Shown here in pieces: positions 8,628 to 12,778 of a stretch of DNA of 12,778 nt. A model generated the notes under the pieces. That model worked only from the letters and a program-made list of their open reading frames with translations. It did not search any database and was not told the DNA's origin. Source of the DNA: Paraglomus occultum (Eukaryota > Glomeromycota > Glomeromycetes > Paraglomerales > Paraglomeraceae); assembly GCA_910592205.1 (NCBI GenBank), contig CAJVPJ010001057.1, positions 1-12,778 of the forward strand, given 5' to 3'. Numbering within the stretch: position 1 is the first letter of the stretch; each line of letters opens with the position of its first letter. A program made the translations under genes and the position numbers.

Positions 8628-9794
8628 ATGACAGATACAAAGAAAGACAGTCGTTCGGCTTACACTAACGAATTCGAGATAAAACTTCCATATTTGACAC
8701 AACTCTTGGACGTCTGTCAAGAGATAAAAGAAGAAACACGGATTAGGATGAAGGAGGCGATGGGATCGGAGAAGGTACGAGGCTTGGGATTGAGCTTGCT
8801 ACGGGAGTTAAAACATAGACTTTTATGAGGGGTTTGTAAAATTCAGAACTTTGTCTTGTTTTGGATCCTTCAAATCACTCGTAAACTTGCCACATTGTTT
8901 ACCAATTATTGGCTCTTATATGTATATCTCTTTTGTGTTTCGTTTCGCTTAGCTCAGCTTTGATGATCAAAAAGCAAGGACTTTTCATAACAAATTTCGT
9001 ACTGCTATTTGTAAATTGCGAGCGTTGAATCGAGAAGCCTGCATAGAGCGGCATACTGATAAAACAGCAATTCAAGAGGCAAAGCAGGCAATGGATAAGA
9101 TTCACTTGCAACTGCAATCACATCGGCATGAACAGAGTCATTTGCGTAAGAGGATTCGAGAATGCAGAAATTTTATGTATGTGTGTATTTTTGGTTAGGG
9201 TTTGCGAAGAAAGTAACAAGAAACTGGTTACACCATATATAAAGTTTGTTCGAAAAACGTGATCCACAAGCAGAAGCTTGGAGCGAAGCAAGTTTAATTA
9301 TTCTAAAACTTTTTTATAATAACCAAGGACTCTCTACGAAGATCTTGAAGTAGTACAGGAGGGAGATTTACCGGAAAAAGTTGTAGAGAATATTAAGCTC
9401 AAGGCATCCGATGAAGCTGGATTGCGACATCAAAAGATGCTATCGCGATTGAATTTCGAAAAGCAAGAGCGTTTGAGGTACAATTTTTTGTTTTTTTTTC
9501 CTACCCCTCACCTGTGCTTTTATGCCTTGGTCAAAGTTTACCAATCTCCATTCGTTCCGTGTAGGTTAGAAGAAGAGCGAAATAATAAACTTAAGCGAAA
9601 GCAAGAGTTAATCGAGAAACTAGAAGCAAAAAAGACTCGAATGCAGCAAGCTGATAAAGAGATTAAAAGGAGATTTAGGGTAAATGTGGTGAACGGATTG
9701 GTTTTTGTACGATCATGTTCTGCTACTGTTTATTAATGTATACAATACATTTTAGGACATTAAGAGCCTCAAGAAATTAACGGAGGCTCAGTAA
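8628..9794 (+). CDS. THOC5: THO complex subunit 5 (THOC5/Fmip family), short form, 5 exons
   Basis: Exons are 8628-8774, 8953-9176, 9328-9477, 9565-9679 and 9756-9794, giving 224 aa with all junctions in phase. Introns are 178, 151, 87 and 76 bases. THOC5 is part of the THO core of TREX, which couples transcription and splicing to nuclear export of mRNA. The family hallmark is in exon 2: KTAIQEAKQAMDKIHLQLQS, then HEQSHLRKRIREC (residues 107-120), matching the EAKQK-x-HLQLQNLLYE-x-HLxKEIxKC pattern of animal THOC5. An acidic linker (YEDLEVVQEGDLPEK) and a long charged coiled coil (about 140-212) follow. Animal THOC5 has several hundred more residues, whereas here a TAA follows KKLTEAQ, so only the coiled-coil half that binds the other THO subunits is present. 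Baker's yeast lacks a recognisable THOC5. The start ACCATGA has A at -3. The exon 2 to 3 join at ATG is the least certain. Confidence 0.87.
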
Positions 9795-9940
9795 ATACGA
9801 ATCACTCAAAGTAATGCTGTTGAATTTCGATGAGAACGCAATCAAACAGTAAAACGTGAAGCAACTTTACAAATCAATAGGAGTCCTGGCGAAAGGCTTG
9901 CGTTTCGGTTGTCTTGGTCTTGGAACATTGCTCAAATTAC

Positions 9941-9990
9941 GTATAATAATAAATATTTTATTTTGTTAATAACAATAATTTTATTACGAG
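9941..9990 (+). terminator. Probable THOC5 polyadenylation region
   Basis: An AATAAA hexamer at 9948-9953 lies about 150 bases after the THOC5 stop codon. Very AT-rich sequence with repeated AATA and TTTTATT motifs follows. This fits a fungal 3' end, but no cleavage site can be read from sequence. Confidence 0.4.
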
Positions 9991-10396
9991 TCAAAGCTGA
10001 CGGTCGATTGTACACTTTGTTGTGGTAGTTACTGATAGAAACAGGGGGAGATATGTATAGCTGTAGTGTGGCCTATGGATTACAAGAGCATAGAATTTCA
10101 AATTTGTAGATTTGTTTGTATGCTGTGACCGACAGTTATGAAATAAGATGTATATAAGTTCTGGGAAAAGATGTGGAATTCCTTATAAAGATTTAAGTAA
10201 TGTGTTCAAATACTCGTATTTGCAGAACCGTGATATACGTTCGAAAATTTAAGGATAGAATATTGATCCCATACAGAAAGGTCAAGTTTTCAATAGGAAA
10301 ACAAATTAAATTCAACTCAAACCACACGCACAAACATAACTAGTTTCACGCAATACTGTAGGCCAAATTTTGCATATTGTCGAGTCCCGTGGCGGA
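9991..10396. other. Non-genic spacer
   Basis: I see no supported gene here. Both strands have only short open frames, for example about 32 codons on the minus strand between roughly 10200 and 10295, with no splice or start evidence. Confidence 0.5.
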
Positions 10397-10729
10397 TTAA
10401 ATAATGACCTTGAAACTACTTATTCTCGCGAGCGAATAACAATCGTAATGTAAATGCCCACGAGAATACCAACAGATGAACGAAATCATCAGCGATACTC
10501 GTTTCTGAAGATCATAATAAAGGGTGAAAGTAGTTGAACATACCGAATATAACAGATTGGATTGCGCCGCTTCCCATATTAATATTAATATATAATAATT
10601 ATTCGAGATACCAGTTTTCCTAATTGGTGGGGGTTTACCGATTGTGCTGTTAATTATGTCATTTGTGTGAACGTCGTTTCGATAATATGACATCCCGATC
10701 CAACAATTCTTGTAACGATTACGCGACAT
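10397..10729 (-). other. Unassigned minus-strand ORF with possible spliced membrane-protein reading
   Basis: Two readings compete. Unspliced, an ATG at 10729 opens a 110-codon frame starting MSRNRYKNCWIGMSYY, with no known motif. Spliced, ATG at 10577 runs to 10544 (MGSGAIQSVIF), then a 39-base GTATGT...TTCAG intron, then 10504-10416. The second exon encodes TSIADDFVHLLVFSW then AFTLRLLFARENK and a TAG, which is a hydrophobic helix closed by basic residues. The second exon is more GC-rich and looks more coding in that frame, but 39 bases is much shorter than any other intron in the window. A GGTAAGTGGG donor-like site on the same strand at about 10851-10860, just after an ATG reading MLPPQR, could be an upstream exon. 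I cannot name the family. Confidence 0.25.
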
Positions 10730-10901
10730 TATTCCCGTAACATAATAATAAGACGAATTAATTCTACCCTCCCCCAACCATTAAGAGTCGCTAATTGTTA
10801 TTGATTAATATGCTGCTCTTCGCCGTTCATTATAATAACAAACGTTGTCACCCACTTACCACGTTGAGGTGGCAGCATATCAAGTGGGTTATGCCTAAAC
10901 A

Positions 10902-10926
10902 GGATCAACCACCCTGGGGATCAACC
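10902..10926 (+). repeat. Short direct repeat GGATCAACC x2
   Basis: GGATCAACC occurs at 10902-10910 and again at 10918-10926, separated by a C-rich, G-rich heptamer. It lies about 55 bases left of the minisatellite and is not one of its units. It is short enough to be chance. Confidence 0.4.
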
Positions 10927-10980
10927 GTCTAGGGCTTACAAAAAATTATGCAATATCGCATTTAAGAAATTGTATATATA

Positions 10981-11239
10981 CATTTCTAAATCCTAGCCAA
11001 ATGGCTAAGAAACAGTGTAGTCATTTCTGAATCCTAACCAGTTGGACCAAGAAACAATGTGTAGTCATTTCTGAATCCTAGCCAGTTGGACCAAGAAACA
11101 ATGTGTAGTCATTTCTAAATCCTAGCCAGTTGGACCAAGAAACAATGTGTAGTCATATCTGAATCCTAGCCAGTTGGACCAAGAAACAATGTGTAGTTAT
11201 ACTGAATCCTGGCCAGTTGGTCTAAGAAACAAGTGTAGT
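10981..11239 (+). repeat. Minisatellite, six tandem copies of a unit of about 44 bases
   Basis: Copies lie at 10981-11021, 11022-11065, 11066-11109, 11110-11153, 11154-11197 and 11198-11239. Each begins CATTTCTGAATCCTAGCCAG or a variant, continues through TTGGACCAAGAAACAATGTG and ends TAGT. The inner four copies are 44 bases and differ at only a few positions. The outer copies (41 and 42 bases) are more diverged, as expected if arrays expand from the middle. The first copy contains a 6-base-arm hairpin, TAGCCAAATGGCTA (10994-11007). There are no spacers, so it is not a CRISPR array. No long open frame spans it. Confidence 0.95.
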
Positions 11240-11668
11240 CGTTCGTTGGTATCAATGGAGGGGAGTCCAAGTATTTATACTTGTTGCGAAGATGTCCTGA
11301 AATATGGGACGTGAAACTTCTGATTGGACCGCACGTAATAATAATACTTTGTATATATTTTCCTATTTGTATTTACATGAATCCTGTTTACAGTACGGCG
11401 CCGTGTAGGACGCGTATGTAAACAATACCCCTTTTCCCATTTTGTTAATAATGTTCTTCAATAACGTGTACCAATTGACCATGATTAAAATCGTCTTAGT
11501 GTATCCTGGTATCAGCGCGTCTGTTTGTGTTTATCTTATCAGATGTTTTTCTTTGCAGAAACTTTTTTTACAGTCCTAGTCTTTTTATAACCCACATAGT
11601 CTTGAAGAAAATTATGTCATTATTTCATAGTGCTCTGACGAGGTGACAATGATGTGAATACTGTTTGT
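11240..11668. other. Non-genic spacer
   Basis: No gene, RNA or repeat was recognised here. The sequence is AT-rich with frequent stops on both strands. Confidence 0.5.
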
Positions 11669-11893
11669 ATGCTGAAAGCGAAAAAGTATCTTGCTTATTG
11701 CAATCTATTGAAGCAAGGGCTTGTAAACCTGCGTCGCTATCCAATACACTGTCGCTATACTCTATCGGAAATATTTTGTTGGTATAAAAGAACGAGTTTC
11801 ATATATATTCCTGACTTAAACTCAAACCAACCCTTAAACTCACGGTATTTATTTATCTATGACATAGTCACTGTCATTCATCATTTTAGGTAG
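11669..11893 (+). other. Unassigned 74-codon ATG ORF
   Basis: An ATG at 11669 opens MLKAKKYLAYCNLLKQGLVN and the frame ends in TAG at 11891-11893, next to ATTTTAG/GTAGCG, which resembles a splice junction. The first part looks protein-like. The rest is rich in Tyr, Phe and Ile, as expected from AT-rich non-coding DNA. No motif or family is recognised. Confidence 0.15.
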
Positions 11894-11936
11894 CGTTCTC
11901 ATAACTTATTTCTCTTTGAAGCTTTATTAGGACATA

Positions 11937-12071
11937 ATGCGATTGATGCGTTGCGTCACTGTTTTAACGCTGATCAGCCTATCTTTGTTTAATCTGACGG
12001 TCAACGGGCTTGCGAATATCTTAATTATAAAAAATTTACCAAGCTTAATTACGAGACGTAGACCTCGTTAA
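11937..12071 (+). CDS. Possible small secreted peptide, 44 aa
   Basis: The ORF starts at an ATG with A at -3 (ATAATGC) and encodes a textbook signal-peptide shape. There is a basic n-region with Arg2 and Arg5, a hydrophobic core VTVLTLISLSLF, and a small-residue cleavage-like site at NGLA before residue 27. The remaining 18 residues, NILIIKNLPSLITRRRPR, are basic at the end and contain no cysteine. A branch-point-like ATAAC, a pyrimidine tract and an AAG acceptor (about 11900-11920) precede it, so it could instead be an exon. It is short enough to be chance in AT-rich DNA, and no homolog is recognised. Confidence 0.25.
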   Translation: MRLMRCVTVLTLISLSLFNLTVNGLANILIIKNLPSLITRRRPR

Positions 12072-12291
12072 CGAGAAAGGCGTTATCTTCGAAGAGATGC
12101 AACCTAATATTGGACAACTACGTTTTTTTGTGAAAGAAAATCGAAATAGCGCAATACAATGGGTAGTACAAATTGCTATCTGCTGGAGGTTTATCTTATC
12201 GAAAACTCAATCCAGAGACAAACTCGGTGACTACTGTCAGCATGACTTGAACATTTTGAAGAATAAGTTGTTCATGTATTTTCGAGCATGA
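12049..12291 (+). other. Unassigned open frame overlapping the possible secreted peptide
   Basis: This frame is open for 80 codons between stops, with the first ATG at 12097. The segment before that ATG, RDVDLVNEKGVIFEEMQ, looks coding and suggests an internal exon rather than a gene starting at 12097. Later parts are less convincing. It overlaps the end of the small secreted ORF in another frame, so at most one is likely to be right, unless splicing joins the upstream signal peptide to this frame. I found no good donor for such a join. Confidence 0.2.
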
Positions 12292-12382
12292 CTCTGAAGA
12301 CATGCTGACGCCAAATTTGCCGGGATGCGGGTAATCTTCATGTTCGACTGACGTTTAGACGGGAAGGCAATAGATTGTGTTG

Positions 12383-12500
12383 TATGTCGGTTTGGAATTT
12401 ATGTCCATTCGGAATAGACATATGTCCATTTGGAATGGACATATGTCGGATGGGAATTTGTGTCCATTCCGAATGGACATGTATGTCAGATTGGAATCAT
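12383..12500. repeat. Cluster of roughly 20-base palindromic repeats
   Basis: Six diverged units of about 18-21 bases, each of the type ATGTC then GGAAT, follow one another. Three of them are hairpins: TGTCCATTC-G-GAATAGACA (12402-12420, one mismatch), TGTCCATT-TGG-AATGGACA (12423-12441) and TGTCCATTC-C-GAATGGACA (12461-12479, perfect 9-base arms). The other units begin ATGTCGG or ATGTCAG and have lost the right arm. The minus strand is open across the array only because the unit lacks stops in that frame. Confidence 0.85.
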
Positions 12501-12608
12501 AAAGACAATCAGGTAACAACATTATAATATTAATTCGACTGCATATAAACATGTTATGATACAACGAACGATGTACTAAGACTATGAGGGTGGCAGTTTA
12601 AGTTACAA

Positions 12609-12698
12609 ATGACAGCAGCTTTGCGACAAGCACATCTAGCCGTTGAACAGCTAATCTTACAACTACATCTAATCTTGTTTAAATTGACCAAACTTTGA
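12609..12698 (+). other. Short ORF near the right edge, possible first exon
   Basis: An ATG with A at -3 opens 29 codons starting MTAALRQAHLAVEQLILQLH, an amphipathic Leu-rich helix, then a TGA at 12696. The window ends in TTTCTATTTGTAG, which looks like a splice acceptor, so an exon may begin just outside. Whether this ORF belongs to that gene cannot be told from here. Confidence 0.18.
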
Positions 12699-12778
12699 GC
12701 TAAAGGAGCTTTATTATTTTGACAGAATACTTTGGGTTACAGAATGCGTTAAGTTGGTAATTGTCTTTCTATTTGTAG

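Noticed and set aside
8899-9117. Minus-strand ORF of 72 codons
   Set aside because: It is antisense to THOC5 exon 2.
10981-11239. CRISPR array
   Set aside because: The units are contiguous with no unique spacers, and the DNA is eukaryotic.
12355-12564. Minus-strand ORF of 69 codons
   Set aside because: It is open only because it runs through the palindromic repeat array, and the product is repetitive (ICPFQMDICLFRMDI).
1-12778. tRNA, rRNA or transposase genes
   Set aside because: Reading for T-loop-like GTTCRANNC contexts and for transposase or reverse-transcriptase motifs gave nothing I could fold or align. Running tRNAscan-SE and a repeat library would be decisive.

Overview
The window is nuclear DNA from a eukaryote, almost certainly a fungus. 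Genes are split by short GT-AG introns (76 to 178 bases in the three solid models), they lie in AT-rich spacers, and there are no bacterial-style operons. The best guess is an early-diverging, Mucoromycota-like lineage. Three things point there: the N-myristoylation-type SAM methyltransferase family, a short THOC5 (baker's yeast has none), and the intron density. An arbuscular-mycorrhizal or related fungus would fit, but the sequence alone does not settle it.

Layout. Bases 1-501 hold no supported gene. A minus-strand, three-exon SAM-dependent methyltransferase with an MGNCYS start occupies 502-1643. Bases 1644-5473 are a long AT-rich spacer. It contains several open, exon-like frames (2924-3040, 3340-3477, 3494-3742, 3826-4269 on plus; 4373-4576 on minus) that I cannot assign or join with confidence, and one perfect 16-base palindrome. 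IDH1, the regulatory-type subunit of mitochondrial NAD-dependent isocitrate dehydrogenase, is complete in seven exons at 5474-7128 (379 aa). A phase-consistent but unidentified set of three exons follows at 7656-8262. THOC5, a THO/TREX mRNA-export subunit, is complete in five exons at 8628-9794 (224 aa).

Bases 9795-12778 are mostly non-genic. They carry a weak minus-strand membrane-like ORF (10397-10729), a six-copy minisatellite of about 44 bases (10981-11239), a possible small secreted peptide (11937-12071), an unassigned ORF overlapping it (12049-12291), a cluster of roughly 20-base palindromic repeats (12383-12500), and a short ORF near the right edge.

The three confident genes do not form a pathway. 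One is a probable lipid-anchored methyltransferase of unknown substrate, one a TCA-cycle subunit, and one an mRNA-export factor. I found no defence system, mobile element, tRNA or CRISPR array. The most useful leads are the unresolved gene at 7656-8262, the exon-like cluster at 2924-3742, and the two repeat arrays.
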